Shown here: piece after piece, positions 1-8,516 of the stretch
Numbering within the stretch: position 1 is the stretch's first letter
Layout of the letters: every line of letters begins with the position of its first letter
NCBI RefSeq assembly: GCF_003003775.1
Contig: NZ_PVWJ01000004.1
Location: 1 to 64,000, forward strand
Source of the DNA: Merismopedia glauca CCAP 1448/3
Lineage (GTDB): Bacteria; Cyanobacteriota; Cyanobacteriia; Cyanobacteriales; CCAP-1448
Direction of reading: 5' to 3'
DNA length: 64,000 nt
The notes under the pieces: model-generated
What the model saw: only the letters and a program-made list of their open reading frames with translations
What the model was told of the DNA's origin: nothing
Databases searched by the model: none
Program-made: the position numbers and the translations under genes

Positions 1-2
1 AA

Positions 3-209
3 CAAAGATACGTTTCTCGCCCAACAGAGAAAAGTAGAAATAGAAGAAGACATAGTAATTTTTTGATAGGTTTAAATAGTGAAACTTGGACGATAGCTGT
101 TGATGTGTGTCAGTTATCGGTCCAAGAATTGATGGATTTGAATCGCAATAAGAAGTTATTTTATCAACGGGGGTTGAGAGCTATAACGCTGATACAGCAA
201 GCTTTTTAG
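3..209 (+). CDS. C-terminal fragment of a gene cut by the window edge
   Basis: An open frame runs from the left edge to a TAG at 207-209. The last 68 residues are visible. They start with a basic stretch rich in Arg and Ser and end with a more ordinary hydrophobic/charged segment containing TWTIAVDVCQLSVQELMDLN. I do not recognise a family. The next frame opens only 6 bases after this stop, in a different phase, so the two could be a gene pair or one frame-shifted gene. That cannot be settled without the upstream sequence. Confidence 0.45.
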   Translation, partial: QRYVSRPTEKSRNRRRHSNFLIGLNSETWTIAVDVCQLSVQELMDLNRNKKLFYQRGLRAITLIQQAF

Positions 210-214
210 TTACC

Positions 215-1051
215 TTGTCGCCCCCTGAAGTTTTTACTAGTCAAACTAGTGAAATAAGCGATATTACTTGCCCAGTAGACCCTCTAACTGGAAAACGTAC
301 AGTTAAAAACAAAAACACTCAAACTTTGGTTTACGATCTTCCGCTTTCTCAATCTCCCAATCGGAAGAAATATACGACTAAATTGAGTTGTGGGGCAATA
401 TCATCTGAGGCAAGCACATTAGTTAATGTGCTATTTGACCGAAATACCAACACTTTTACGGGAAAATTAGCCGTTGAAGGTTATGTAACTAAACCTACAT
501 TACCACGATTATCACAAGGCGGAGTTTTTGCCTCTAGTTCGGCTCAGCTTACTGTCCAAACGCTAGCCCAGCAACCTAGCGGTAGTTTCAACTTAGCATC
601 TATTGATGGCAGTGCAGCACTACCGTCGGGTTACAAACCGACAAATAGTACTACCATTATCCAATATCAGGTAAAAGAGCGACGAAGCCCCAAAGTTTTG
701 GCACAGGGAAATCTATTTCAAATAACTAGTACTCTAGATCGCCAAATCAAATGGGAGCGAGATTCTCTTGACTTTACTGGTGTCAAAGAAGGGACTTTTA
801 GTCTTCGTTTTGGCAAATTTACGAACAAGCGAGGGCATTTATCGCTCGAATTTAAGCAGGGCAAAATCTGGAAATCAGAAGATAGTGGCTTTTTTGAAGG
901 ATGGTTGCCAGCAGTAGGAACTTCTAGTAATTTTCGTCTGGATAGTTCCCGACTCAATCAATCTTTCAACTCTGATTTTCACTATAATTTAGGTAATTTT
1001 GGCAAACCAGTAATATTGTCTTTAAACTGGAAGTCAAGAATTCTCGATTAA
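215..1051 (+). CDS. Hypothetical protein, family not recognised
   Basis: This 278-residue frame begins at a TTG just after the previous stop. No ATG lies in frame upstream and no clear Shine-Dalgarno sequence precedes it, so the start is weak. The frame is in fact open back to about position 152. The protein is rich in Ser, Thr and Asn, has few hydrophobic blocks and no visible signal peptide, and reads like a beta-rich domain. Two short Cys-containing segments (DITCPVDP and KLSCGAIS) sit near the N-terminus. No function can be assigned. The length and normal composition argue that it is a real gene, possibly the 3' part of a frame-shifted larger one. Confidence 0.5.
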   Translation: MSPPEVFTSQTSEISDITCPVDPLTGKRTVKNKNTQTLVYDLPLSQSPNRKKYTTKLSCGAISSEASTLVNVLFDRNTNTFTGKLAVEGYVTKPTLPRLSQGGVFASSSAQLTVQTLAQQPSGSFNLASIDGSAALPSGYKPTNSTTIIQYQVKERRSPKVLAQGNLFQITSTLDRQIKWERDSLDFTGVKEGTFSLRFGKFTNKRGHLSLEFKQGKIWKSEDSGFFEGWLPAVGTSSNFRLDSSRLNQSFNSDFHYNLGNFGKPVILSLNWKSRILD

Positions 1052-1152
1052 AATCAGGTCACTTTTGTGGAAAAACTGACACAGTATGCTTGAGCATACT
1101 GTGTATCTCTAAATACAAATTCGTCACCTTCGGATCTGTTGGTGTAAGTTAA

Positions 1153-1176
1153 GTATGACCTCACAAGAGGTCTAAT
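1153..1176 (+). repeat. Solo copy of the CAAGAGGTCTAAT repeat end
   Basis: The core CAAGAGGTCTAAT here recurs at about 2187-2199 and 41593-41605, and inverted at 63654-63667. In the 63.7 kb copy the same motif forms one end of an inverted-repeat element, so this looks like a solo or eroded end. Confidence 0.5.
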
Positions 1177-1260
1177 GTTTAAGAAATATTTACCCTCTAT
1201 ATAACTTGGTATTTTTATCTGAATTCCAAGCAGGAGATGAATTTAGCTTGAGCAAATAAA

Positions 1261-2010
1261 ATGGAAATATGGCTCGAAGAAATCTGGGCGGAAATATCGG
1301 CTTCAGGATGGGAATTTTTGACAGTCGCAAAGGAGACTTTTTCGGTCATTAAAAGACATAAAACTCAAATTATTTCTTTATTGATAATTCTATTAGTGCC
1401 TCTATATTTATCGCTAAGTACATGGGAACAAGGACGTATAAACTCACAAATTGACTTGGCGCTAGTATTATTTGTTCTGGTTGTTGCCTTATGCTGTGAT
1501 GCGCTACTTTATCGATTAGCGATTCTAGATAGCTTTCAAATAGAACCTTATGAATGGTGGGATTTATTGAAGCTAGGAGGGAGACTACTATTATGCTACA
1601 TCAAATTGGCAATTATTTGGCTACCAACATTGCTCTTGACAGTCATACCATTGATTGGCGAACTCCTATTTTTCCTAGTTTCAGGGTGGTTCATAGGCAG
1701 ATTTTTATTATTATTTCCAACTCTAGCAATAGGCTACGATCTTTCATTGAAATGGTCTTGGAATCAAACGAAAAACTATCAAGGTTTGATGTTTCTGATT
1801 GCCTTATTTATACCAGTTACATCGGCAATTTTCCAGTTGTTAATAGATAGTTTTGTGAAAACAAGCAATCTAGCTGCCTTCTGCCAATTGACTAATATAT
1901 TTATTTGTGGCTCAATTCAATCGATTTTGATATCTCGTGCCTATATGAAAATTCGTCAAGAACAGCAGTTACTCATTCAAGAATCTGGTTCAGGTACATC
2001 AGTTCGTTAA
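1261..2010 (+). CDS. Multi-pass membrane protein, unknown function
   Basis: The 249-residue protein has an amphipathic N-terminal stretch and then about five or six hydrophobic segments. The clearest are near residues 38-52 (IISLLIILLVPLYLSL), 67-85, 109-125, 129-150, 176-196 and 208-222. It ends in a charged, probably cytoplasmic tail. No transporter or enzyme signature is visible. It stands alone, with about 200 bases on either side that hold fragments of a dispersed repeat (CAAGAGGTCTAAT) and a GC-rich cyanobacterial interspersed sequence near 2120. The ATG start agrees with where the hydrophobic pattern begins. Role unknown. Confidence 0.6.
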   Translation: MEIWLEEIWAEISASGWEFLTVAKETFSVIKRHKTQIISLLIILLVPLYLSLSTWEQGRINSQIDLALVLFVLVVALCCDALLYRLAILDSFQIEPYEWWDLLKLGGRLLLCYIKLAIIWLPTLLLTVIPLIGELLFFLVSGWFIGRFLLLFPTLAIGYDLSLKWSWNQTKNYQGLMFLIALFIPVTSAIFQLLIDSFVKTSNLAAFCQLTNIFICGSIQSILISRAYMKIRQEQQLLIQESGSGTSVR

Positions 2011-2180
2011 TAAAGTCTTGAGATAGATGAAGCCTACTCGATCTGGGCTGTTGACCACTTTAACCTTTGAGTTATTCAATTAATAAAAAAAATTGAACTG
2101 TTCGCTGCTGCAAACAATTCCCGTAGCCGCAGGCTGCGCGCAGCGCATATCCCGACTCCCGAAACACCAGAAATATCGAA

Positions 2181-2200
2181 CTTATGCAAGAGGTCTAATA
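2181..2200 (+). repeat. Solo copy of the GCAAGAGGTCTAAT repeat end
   Basis: CTTATGCAAGAGGTCTAATA matches the end of the inverted-repeat elements at 41.5 kb and 63.7 kb. It has no partner nearby. It lies in the leader of ldpA. Confidence 0.5.
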
Positions 2201-2271
2201 TTTTTGTATTATAGTTGTATTATGTAGTATATGCAGTTTTCAATCGAGAGACTTTAGGTCAACATAGAGGA

Positions 2272-3345
2272 GTGAAAAATTATGAAAGTCCCTTACACGC
2301 CTTAGAGCAAGGCACTTGGTTTAAGCTGATTTGTGGAGCTAGCTACCAACACCTACCAGCGATTCGGAACCTAGCCTTAGCCTATACCTTAGCAGGAGCC
2401 GATTGTATTGATGTGGCTGCCGATCCTGCTGTTATTAGTGCGGCGAAAGATGGAATTTTAGCTGCTAGAGAACTAGCCAGAAGTTCGGGTAGTCATGACA
2501 AACCCTTACTCATGGCTAGCTTAAATGACGGGGAAGACCCGCATTTTCGCAAAGCCGAGTTTGACCCCAAATCTTGTCCTACCGACTGTCCTCGTCCTTG
2601 CGAACGGGTTTGTCCGGCTCAAGCTATTAACAGCACGGGAGTTATTGACGAGCGGTGTTATGGTTGCGGTAGGTGCATTCCTATTTGTCCGCAGCAACTT
2701 ATTTTCACCCGCAGTCACATTTATACACCAGAAGCGATCGCCCCGTTAGTTATTGCCTCTGGGGTAGAAGCCATCGAAATCCATACCCAAGTAGGAAGAG
2801 TGGCAGACTTTACTAGATTATGGCAAGCGATCGCTCCTCAGTTAGATAAACTCCAGTTAATTGCCGTTAGCTGTACCGACGGAGAGGGTTTAATCGATTA
2901 TCTCTGGGAAATAGCAGATCTAATGCAACCATCGCCAGCTACCTTGATTTGGCAAACCGACGGGCGATCGATGAGTGGAGATATTGGTAAAGGTACAACC
3001 CACGCCGCTATCAAACTCGGTGCAAAAGTAATGGAGGCGAAACTTCCAGGATTTGTGCAATTAGCAGGGGGAACTAATGAATATACCGTCGCGAAACTAG
3101 ATAAACTCAAACTCTTGAAGCCGCGATCGCCTAAAAGCCATAATTACATAGCTGGTGTCGCCTATGGCAGTTATGCTCGCACCTTACTTTCACCCATTTT
3201 AGATCGCCTTGAAAATCAGCCCAGTACCTCAGATGCCTGCTTAGAAACCAATCCTCAGCTACTATGGGAAGCAGTAGCTCTAGCCCGTTCCCTAGTTTCC
3301 CAAATCAAATCGTCATCTAAAGGACAAGTTACCAGTTGTGGATGA
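2272..3345 (+). CDS. ldpA: LdpA, iron-sulfur protein of circadian/redox input
   Basis: LdpA (light-dependent period) is a cyanobacterial Fe-S protein that senses cellular redox state and modulates the circadian clock. The sequence shows the family hallmark WFKLICGASYQHLP near the N-terminus. Two Cys clusters follow, CxxxCxxxCxxxCP (Cys 102-114) and CxxCxxCxxxCP (Cys 129-139), which fit 4Fe-4S binding. The C-terminal half resembles the LdpA_C domain. The frame is open from a TTG at 2215, but the family normally begins just before the WFKL block, so I prefer the GTG at 2272. The start is uncertain because the GAGG-like sequence there is almost adjacent to it. The 3' end overlaps the next gene by 8 bases, which implies translational coupling. 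Confidence 0.85.
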   Translation: MKNYESPLHALEQGTWFKLICGASYQHLPAIRNLALAYTLAGADCIDVAADPAVISAAKDGILAARELARSSGSHDKPLLMASLNDGEDPHFRKAEFDPKSCPTDCPRPCERVCPAQAINSTGVIDERCYGCGRCIPICPQQLIFTRSHIYTPEAIAPLVIASGVEAIEIHTQVGRVADFTRLWQAIAPQLDKLQLIAVSCTDGEGLIDYLWEIADLMQPSPATLIWQTDGRSMSGDIGKGTTHAAIKLGAKVMEAKLPGFVQLAGGTNEYTVAKLDKLKLLKPRSPKSHNYIAGVAYGSYARTLLSPILDRLENQPSTSDACLETNPQLLWEAVALARSLVSQIKSSSKGQVTSCG

Positions 3346-5083
3346 AGACATCTCATTAGGTAGGATGGAAATCACCGACGATCTAGCTCAACTTTTGAAA
3401 ATTTTGCCCCCAGGGATTCGCTCATCTTTAGAGAATCACTCCCAGCTAGATCAGCTAATTGAAGTGGTGATGGATTTGGGGCGATACCCAGAAGCTCGTT
3501 TTCCCGAACTTGCCCAATATCTCGGAGAAACGCCGATTTCTAGAGAAGATCTCAACTACAGTATTGAGCGGGTAGGTTTATTTAGCGGGGATAATCGAGC
3601 CGGAATCGAACGCACCTTGCATCGCATTAGTGCCATGCGAAATCGCCAAGGGGATATTATTGGTTTAACCTGTCGTGTAGGACGCGCTGTTTATGGCACG
3701 ATCGCCATGATTCGCGACCTAGTGGAAACTGGTAAATCTATCTTGATGCTAGGACGACCTGGGGTTGGTAAAACTACTGCTTTAAGAGAAATAGCTAGAG
3801 TTTTAGCCGACGATCTCCAAAAAAGGGTAGTAATTATCGATACTTCCAATGAAATCGCTGGAGATGGAGATATTCCCCATCCAGCTATTGGTAGAGCCAG
3901 GAGAATGCAAGTAGCTCGTCCAGAATTGCAACATCAAGTGATGATTGAAGCAGTGGAAAACCATATGCCAGAAGTCATTGTGATTGATGAAATCGGCACG
4001 GAATTAGAAGCTTTAGCGGCTCGTACCATTGCGGAACGGGGCGTACAGCTAGTGGGAACCGCTCACGGTAACCAGATTGCCAATTTGATTAAAAACCCGA
4101 CTCTATCTGACTTAGTAGGAGGAATTCAAGCTGTAACTCTGGGGGATGAAGAAGCCAGACGGCGCGCTTCCCAAAAAACCGTTTTAGAACGCAAAGCACC
4201 TCCTACCTTTGAAATTGCGGTAGAAATGCAAGAGCGCTATCGCTGGATCGTCCATGAAAGCGTGGCGGATACAGTTGATAGTTTACTACGAGGACGGCAA
4301 CCAGGATGGCAAGTGCGAAGTGTCAACGAAGCTGGTAAGGTTACCGTTACCCACGAACTACCGCCTACCCCCATCAGTGCGGTTCCTCAGACTACTTCCA
4401 AGCGGAATGGTGGATGGCGCGCTTCGGGAAGAATGACACCTTTGCAAGCTCAGAACCAGATTTCTACCCCAGAAATTACCTCCCCATCAGATGCTTTCGG
4501 GCAAATGTTGGAGAATTCCTGGCAACAAGCAGAACCACCCAAGGATAAAGATTGGAATCCTGGAAGCAATGACGAAGATGCTCCATTGCATATCTATGCT
4601 TATGGTATCAGTCGCCACCACCTCGAACAAATTAGTGAGGTGCTGAACCTACCAGTAGTTTTCACTAAAGATATGGAGGATGCTGAGATTGTTTTAGCCT
4701 TGCGATCGCACCTCAAAAATCACTCTAAATTGCGCCAAATTGCTAAAGCTCGTCAATTAGCTGTTTACACTGTCAAAGATAGCAGCGTTTCTCAGATTAC
4801 CCGCGCTCTACGGCGAATGCTGCGCTTAGACGATCCCAATATTCCAGAAGCAGAAGATATTCGCCTCTTTACCCAAAACGGCGAAGATGACGAAATCGAG
4901 GCTCTTGAAGAAGCTCGTCTAGCTGTAGAACAAATAGTCATCCCTAAAGGGCAACCCGTCGAATTATTGCCCCGTTCTCCCCAAATCCGTAAAATGCAAC
5001 ATCAACTAGTCGAACACTACCGACTCAAATCTAGCAGTTTTGGGGATGAACCTAATCGCCGCTTACGGATTTATCCAGCTTGA
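3338..5083 (+). CDS. R3H-domain AAA+ ATPase (Ycf45/SpoIIIAA-like)
   Basis: This 581-residue protein has a P-loop ATPase core with Walker A GRPGVGKTT at residues 139-147 and Walker B VIVIDEIG at 213-220. The core is of the type found in SpoIIIAA and in Ycf45 of algal plastids. A linker rich in Pro, Gln and Ser follows, then a small domain, and a C-terminal R3H-like single-strand nucleic-acid binding segment at about 515-575 ending in RRLRIYP. It is conserved in cyanobacteria but its role is not established; RNA or DNA handling is a reasonable inference. The GTG start overlaps the ldpA stop. An ATG ten codons later (3365) is an alternative start. Confidence 0.8.
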   Translation: MDEDISLGRMEITDDLAQLLKILPPGIRSSLENHSQLDQLIEVVMDLGRYPEARFPELAQYLGETPISREDLNYSIERVGLFSGDNRAGIERTLHRISAMRNRQGDIIGLTCRVGRAVYGTIAMIRDLVETGKSILMLGRPGVGKTTALREIARVLADDLQKRVVIIDTSNEIAGDGDIPHPAIGRARRMQVARPELQHQVMIEAVENHMPEVIVIDEIGTELEALAARTIAERGVQLVGTAHGNQIANLIKNPTLSDLVGGIQAVTLGDEEARRRASQKTVLERKAPPTFEIAVEMQERYRWIVHESVADTVDSLLRGRQPGWQVRSVNEAGKVTVTHELPPTPISAVPQTTSKRNGGWRASGRMTPLQAQNQISTPEITSPSDAFGQMLENSWQQAEPPKDKDWNPGSNDEDAPLHIYAYGISRHHLEQISEVLNLPVVFTKDMEDAEIVLALRSHLKNHSKLRQIAKARQLAVYTVKDSSVSQITRALRRMLRLDDPNIPEAEDIRLFTQNGEDDEIEALEEARLAVEQIVIPKGQPVELLPRSPQIRKMQHQLVEHYRLKSSSFGDEPNRRLRIYPA

Positions 5084-5245
5084 ATGTGAGTGGAAAATCG
5101 GGAATTTATCGCAATTATTAGCTGGATGAATTCAGAATTGGGGAGTATTTGTCTCCGTATCATTGAGGCGATCGCTCTAAAATCTCATTACTTGGGCGAT
5201 CGCTTTTAACAGCTAAAATTAAATTGATATCCTAGGGGCAAATCC

Positions 5246-5812
5246 ATGTCTTCCTCTGCAATGCAACGCATTTGTTGGACAACTGCCGATCTAGACTTGT
5301 TCGCAGATGAGAGCAAGCGCTACGAAATTATTGACGGAGAGTTATTTGTGACTAGAGCGCCTCATTTACGCCATCAAGGAGTGGCAGATGCCATTTGCGC
5401 GCAGTTACGTTCTTGGTCGAGACAATCTAACGTAGGAAATGCTTTTACAGGAATTGGGCTAATTTTTTCCGAAACTGATAATGTCATCGCCGATGTAATT
5501 TGGATTAGTCTAGAACGCCTCAACCTATTGCTAGATGAATCAGGACATTTAACGGGTGCGCCAGAGTTGGTTGTTGAAGTCTTATCTACTGCTCCTAAAG
5601 ACATTAAAAGAGATCGAGAACTAAAGCTCAAACTCTATTCAGTACAAGGGGTTCAGGAGTACTGGATTGCAGATCGCCAGCAACAAGCTATAGAAATTTA
5701 TCGCCGAGAGGATGGAGTTTTAAAGCGCGCCATCACTTTATTGAAAACAGATGAATTAACCAGTCCATTATTATCTGGCTTTCGTTGTGAGGTAGAACCA
5801 TTATTTGAGTAA
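5246..5812 (+). CDS. Uma2-family protein (DUF820), PD-(D/E)xK nuclease fold
   Basis: Uma2/DUF820 proteins are very numerous in cyanobacteria and have a restriction-endonuclease-like fold, but their biological role is unproven. The 188 residues show the usual order: a YEIIDGEL block near residue 30, VIADVIWIS, then PELVVEVLS followed by a Lys-rich stretch and LYSVQGVQEYWIAD. The Asp, Glu and Lys of the putative active site therefore appear intact. It stands alone, with a second family member at 63055-63630. It is probably functional, since no frame damage is visible. Confidence 0.85.
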   Translation: MSSSAMQRICWTTADLDLFADESKRYEIIDGELFVTRAPHLRHQGVADAICAQLRSWSRQSNVGNAFTGIGLIFSETDNVIADVIWISLERLNLLLDESGHLTGAPELVVEVLSTAPKDIKRDRELKLKLYSVQGVQEYWIADRQQQAIEIYRREDGVLKRAITLLKTDELTSPLLSGFRCEVEPLFE

Positions 5813-5855
5813 TTTTTGCGTATTAGAGATCGATTAAACTTCTGTCGTCAGCTTT

Positions 5856-6040
5856 CAGCAATATCAAAAAACGGCGTTGCTGAATCAAGGTATGAACTAG
5901 TGCATGAAGTCAGAAGTCAGAAGTCAGAAGTCAGAAGTCAGAAGTCAAAAGTCAAAATAGTGAGAGATAACGGCGAAAGAAAACCCAATCAACAATCAAC
6001 AATCAACAATTCATACTTCAAATCAGCAATATCAAAAAAC
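5856..6040. repeat. MITE-like element with two heptamer arrays, flanked by a 17-bp direct repeat
   Basis: The segment starts with TTGCTGAATCAAGGTATGAA at about 5877 and ends with its imperfect inverse TTCATACTTCAAATCAGCAA, so it has about 20-bp terminal inverted repeats. Inside are an array of GTCAGAA units (5906-5956) and an array of CAATCAA units (5986-6010), separated by a core reading ATAGTGAGAGATA...GCGAAAGAAAACC. The 17-mer CAGCAATATCAAAAAAC occurs directly at 5856-5872 and 6024-6040. A second copy without the right end lies at 22873-23024. Confidence 0.75.
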
Positions 6041-6880
6041 CTATACTGATAAATCTCGCCGCTTGAGAATTACCATGTTTCTACCAACTACAGGAGTACG
6101 AGCAACTAAAGTACCCTGGGGATCTGTCAGTTGTAATTTCTGAAAATTAAACTTTTCCGAGCGATTCAGCATTTGCTCGGTAATTTGATCTTGCTCTTCG
6201 TTAGAAAGATCGTACCAACCACTTCCTACTTTTACTTCTAGGCGACTCTTGGGAAAATTAACTTCCAAAGATTGAACTAAGTCGTTACTATACTCCTTCG
6301 TAATTTCTCCCACTTGGTCTTGAATCGAGGCGATGAGGGACTGTTCTGGAGTTAACTGTAAAGGAGGGGGAGTAGGAACCACAACTTTGACAGATCTTGG
6401 TTGGTTAGGTGCTTTAAGTTCAACTGGTGGTTGTAATTGCGGTGAAGGTACTTCAGCTACTTGTTTTGGCGAATCACCAGAAGAGATCGCAACCCCAATC
6501 CAAAATACTAGAATAGCGACACCAGCAATAATCCCTGTCAAACCCCAATCCGATAGCTTTTGACTGGTAGATGGCGGTAACAGAGAGCGGATTTTCTGCA
6601 ATACTACGTTCCAGAAACGTTGAATTTGTTCCAAACTAGGCAAAAACTTGTCTACCACAGCAGTAGACGGAGATTTGCTAGAGCCTTGTCCCCCAGATGG
6701 TGGAGAAACTTTTGGAGGGTTAGGATCTGCACCTAGTTTTCTAATTGTACTTTGCAAAAAGCTATCTAAACCCTTTAAGGTTTTGACTGTTTGCTGCTTC
6801 AAAGCTGGTTGGAAGCGATTCCAATTTTCTTGCAAAGTTTGCATGGATTTTGACTTTGGCGGTTGTTGGCTGTCTGGCAT
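6041..6880 (-). CDS. Single-pass membrane protein, cyanobacterial conserved, unknown function
   Basis: The protein has a hydrophilic N-terminal half rich in Pro, Ser and Lys and one membrane segment (GIIAGVAILVFWIGVAI, roughly residues 115-131). A Pro-rich spacer follows, then a C-terminal globular domain containing SRLEVKVGSGWYDLSNEEQD. I place the start at the ATG at 6880, preceded by a GGGGGGAAAG ribosome-binding site, rather than 14 codons upstream. The membrane anchor with a folded C-terminal domain on the far side suggests an envelope or thylakoid role, but this is inference. The stop lies right beside the repeat element at 5856-6040. Confidence 0.65.
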   Translation of the reverse strand: MPDSQQPPKSKSMQTLQENWNRFQPALKQQTVKTLKGLDSFLQSTIRKLGADPNPPKVSPPSGGQGSSKSPSTAVVDKFLPSLEQIQRFWNVVLQKIRSLLPPSTSQKLSDWGLTGIIAGVAILVFWIGVAISSGDSPKQVAEVPSPQLQPPVELKAPNQPRSVKVVVPTPPPLQLTPEQSLIASIQDQVGEITKEYSNDLVQSLEVNFPKSRLEVKVGSGWYDLSNEEQDQITEQMLNRSEKFNFQKLQLTDPQGTLVARTPVVGRNMVILKRRDLSV

Positions 6881-7219
6881 CTTCTTTCCCCCCAATGATT
6901 TACGGCACCCAACAGAAATCAATTTAACACTTCTAATAGCGATCGCCCAAATCTTACTTACTTCTACAGATTTATCTTGATTAGCTCCCTGGATTAATTG
7001 AGAAATATATTGCCAATATTGCCAATAAAAGTCATTATTTTGCGTTAAAGTCTCTAATCAACTAGATGGACTAGGGACTATATCGAAATATTAGCCAAGA
7101 CTATTTCTTCCAGTGGTCGAAACGGCATAAACTATTAGACAGTATTAATTTTTGCTTAAAAGTTTTAATTTAAAATTGTAAAGTAAAATTAAGATACCTA
7201 TACTGGTTGCTATCATCTA
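6881..7219. other. Intergenic region between divergent genes
   Basis: This is a 339-base AT-rich stretch between a minus-strand and a plus-strand gene, so it should hold both promoters. It contains one HIP1-like site near 6940 and a short direct repeat TATTGCCAATATTGCCAATA near 7013. I see no gene or RNA structure in it. Confidence 0.4.
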
Positions 7220-7798
7220 ATGCACGCAAGATTTTTTGCCTCTCAATCAGTTCACATTGCAGTTGCTCAGCAAACTATTCCAATTCAACACTATCTGCGT
7301 CAACCACAACGTTTAGTTAATGCCTTAGTAGAGCCAAGTCGGATGGAGCAATTAAGCGAGAATAGCTTTCGCTTAAAGATGCGTCCCTTGAGTTTTTTGC
7401 ATCTTAGCATTCAACCAGTAGTGGATCTGAAAATAGAAACTTACCCAGATGGCACTGTGCATTTAGAGTCAGTTCGGTGTGAAATTCGGGGTATAGAGTA
7501 TATTAATCAGCGATTTGGGTTAGCACTACAAGGAAAGTTGACTCCCAAGAATACTAGTGACGGCACTATTTTAGAAGGAATAGCGGATTTAGAAGTTCAA
7601 GTAGAACTACCACCACCTTTTTGGCTAACTCCCAAACCTTTGCTAGAAGCCACTGGGAACGGTTTACTTAAAAGCGTTTTGTTGACGATTAAGCAAAGAC
7701 TGATGCATCAACTGCTTTCAGACTATTACCAATGGGTAAATATCGAGCAACAAAAAATATCCACTAATCGTCAACCAGTTTTATCTATTAATAACTAA
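7220..7798 (+). CDS. DUF1997 family protein
   Basis: The 192-residue protein matches the pattern of the DUF1997 family found in cyanobacteria and plastids: YLRQPQRLVNALVEPSRMEQL near the N-terminus, a central FRLKMRPLSFLHLSIQPVVDLKI block, and a C-terminal segment containing LEVQVELPPPFWLTPKPLLE. No catalytic motif or membrane segment is visible. The family fold is lipid-binding-like by analogy, and its function is not established. It runs convergently with rnhB and is separated from it by 20 bases without a clear terminator. Confidence 0.75.
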   Translation: MHARFFASQSVHIAVAQQTIPIQHYLRQPQRLVNALVEPSRMEQLSENSFRLKMRPLSFLHLSIQPVVDLKIETYPDGTVHLESVRCEIRGIEYINQRFGLALQGKLTPKNTSDGTILEGIADLEVQVELPPPFWLTPKPLLEATGNGLLKSVLLTIKQRLMHQLLSDYYQWVNIEQQKISTNRQPVLSINN

Positions 7799-7818
7799 AT
7801 CAATCAAGCTATCAGCCT

Positions 7819-8505
7819 TTAATTCCCCTTCTGCCTACTGCAACGGTAAGAAGCAAAAGACTGTCGGTGGATTGAAGAAGCACCATGTAGACGTAAAGCT
7901 TGTAAATGCTTCGCTGTACCGTATCCCTTATTCGTTCCCAAGTCATATAAAGGGTAATCAGTAGCTAAATTAACCATGAGGCGATCGCGCCACACTTTAG
8001 CTACGATACTAGCAGCAGCAATGGTGAGCGATCGCTCGTCTCCCTTAACTAGATTTTCCTGGCGCACCTGAAGATTGGGAATAGATTGTTTCCCATCAAC
8101 CAAGCACACATCTGGCTGAATTGATAACTGATTGACGGCTCGTTGCATAGCTAGTAAAGAAGCTTGCAAAATATTGAGGGTATCAATTTCGGCGACATCA
8201 GCCCAGGCAATTTGGTATTCTAGGGCTAAAGATTGAATTTCGATAGCTAGGCGATCGCGAGTGGCACTAGAGAGCTTTTTGCTATCCCTAACACCAGATT
8301 TAGCTAGGACAGACCAAGCCGTCTGGGGCAAAATGACGGCTGCTGCGACGACAGGGCCGCATAAAGCCCCACGACCCACTTCATCGATTCCAGCGATTAT
8401 TTGCCCCAAATAGGAGCATTCTGGCAGTTCCTTGCAGTCAAACTGCCATTTAGGCGATCGCCTAGAGCGAGGGCGATCGCTACTCCCATTATCTTGCTGG
8501 TTCAA
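7819..8505 (-). CDS. rnhB: Ribonuclease HII
   Basis: RNase HII cleaves the RNA strand of RNA-DNA hybrids and removes single ribonucleotides from DNA. The motif AGIDEVGRGALCGPVVAAAV carries the Asp-Glu metal ligands, and KKLSSATRD, LVDGKQSIPN and the KGDERSLTIAAASIVAKVWRD block follow in the expected order. At 228 residues it has the normal bacterial length with a short basic N-terminal extension. It lies 11 bases downstream of rne on the same strand, an arrangement common in cyanobacteria, so the two are probably co-transcribed. Confidence 0.93.
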   Translation of the reverse strand: MNQQDNGSSDRPRSRRSPKWQFDCKELPECSYLGQIIAGIDEVGRGALCGPVVAAAVILPQTAWSVLAKSGVRDSKKLSSATRDRLAIEIQSLALEYQIAWADVAEIDTLNILQASLLAMQRAVNQLSIQPDVCLVDGKQSIPNLQVRQENLVKGDERSLTIAAASIVAKVWRDRLMVNLATDYPLYDLGTNKGYGTAKHLQALRLHGASSIHRQSFASYRCSRQKGN

Positions 8506-8516
8506 GATGGTTCCTC

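Noticed and set aside
5160-5215. Terminator made of two GCGATCGC sites after the R3H ATPase gene
   Set aside because: HIP1 octamers are self-complementary and very common here, so pairing of two of them is not evidence of a terminator.
5246-5812. Uma2 proteins (5.2 and 63.1 kb) as homing or restriction systems
   Set aside because: They are single genes without a methylase or intron, and the family is widespread in cyanobacteria with unknown role.
5906-5956. CRISPR array suspected from regular repeats
   Set aside because: Units are 7 bases with no spacers; these are tandem arrays, and no cas gene is present.
5816-6049. 77-codon frame across the 5.9 kb repeat
   Set aside because: It is only the translation of heptamer arrays and inverted ends.
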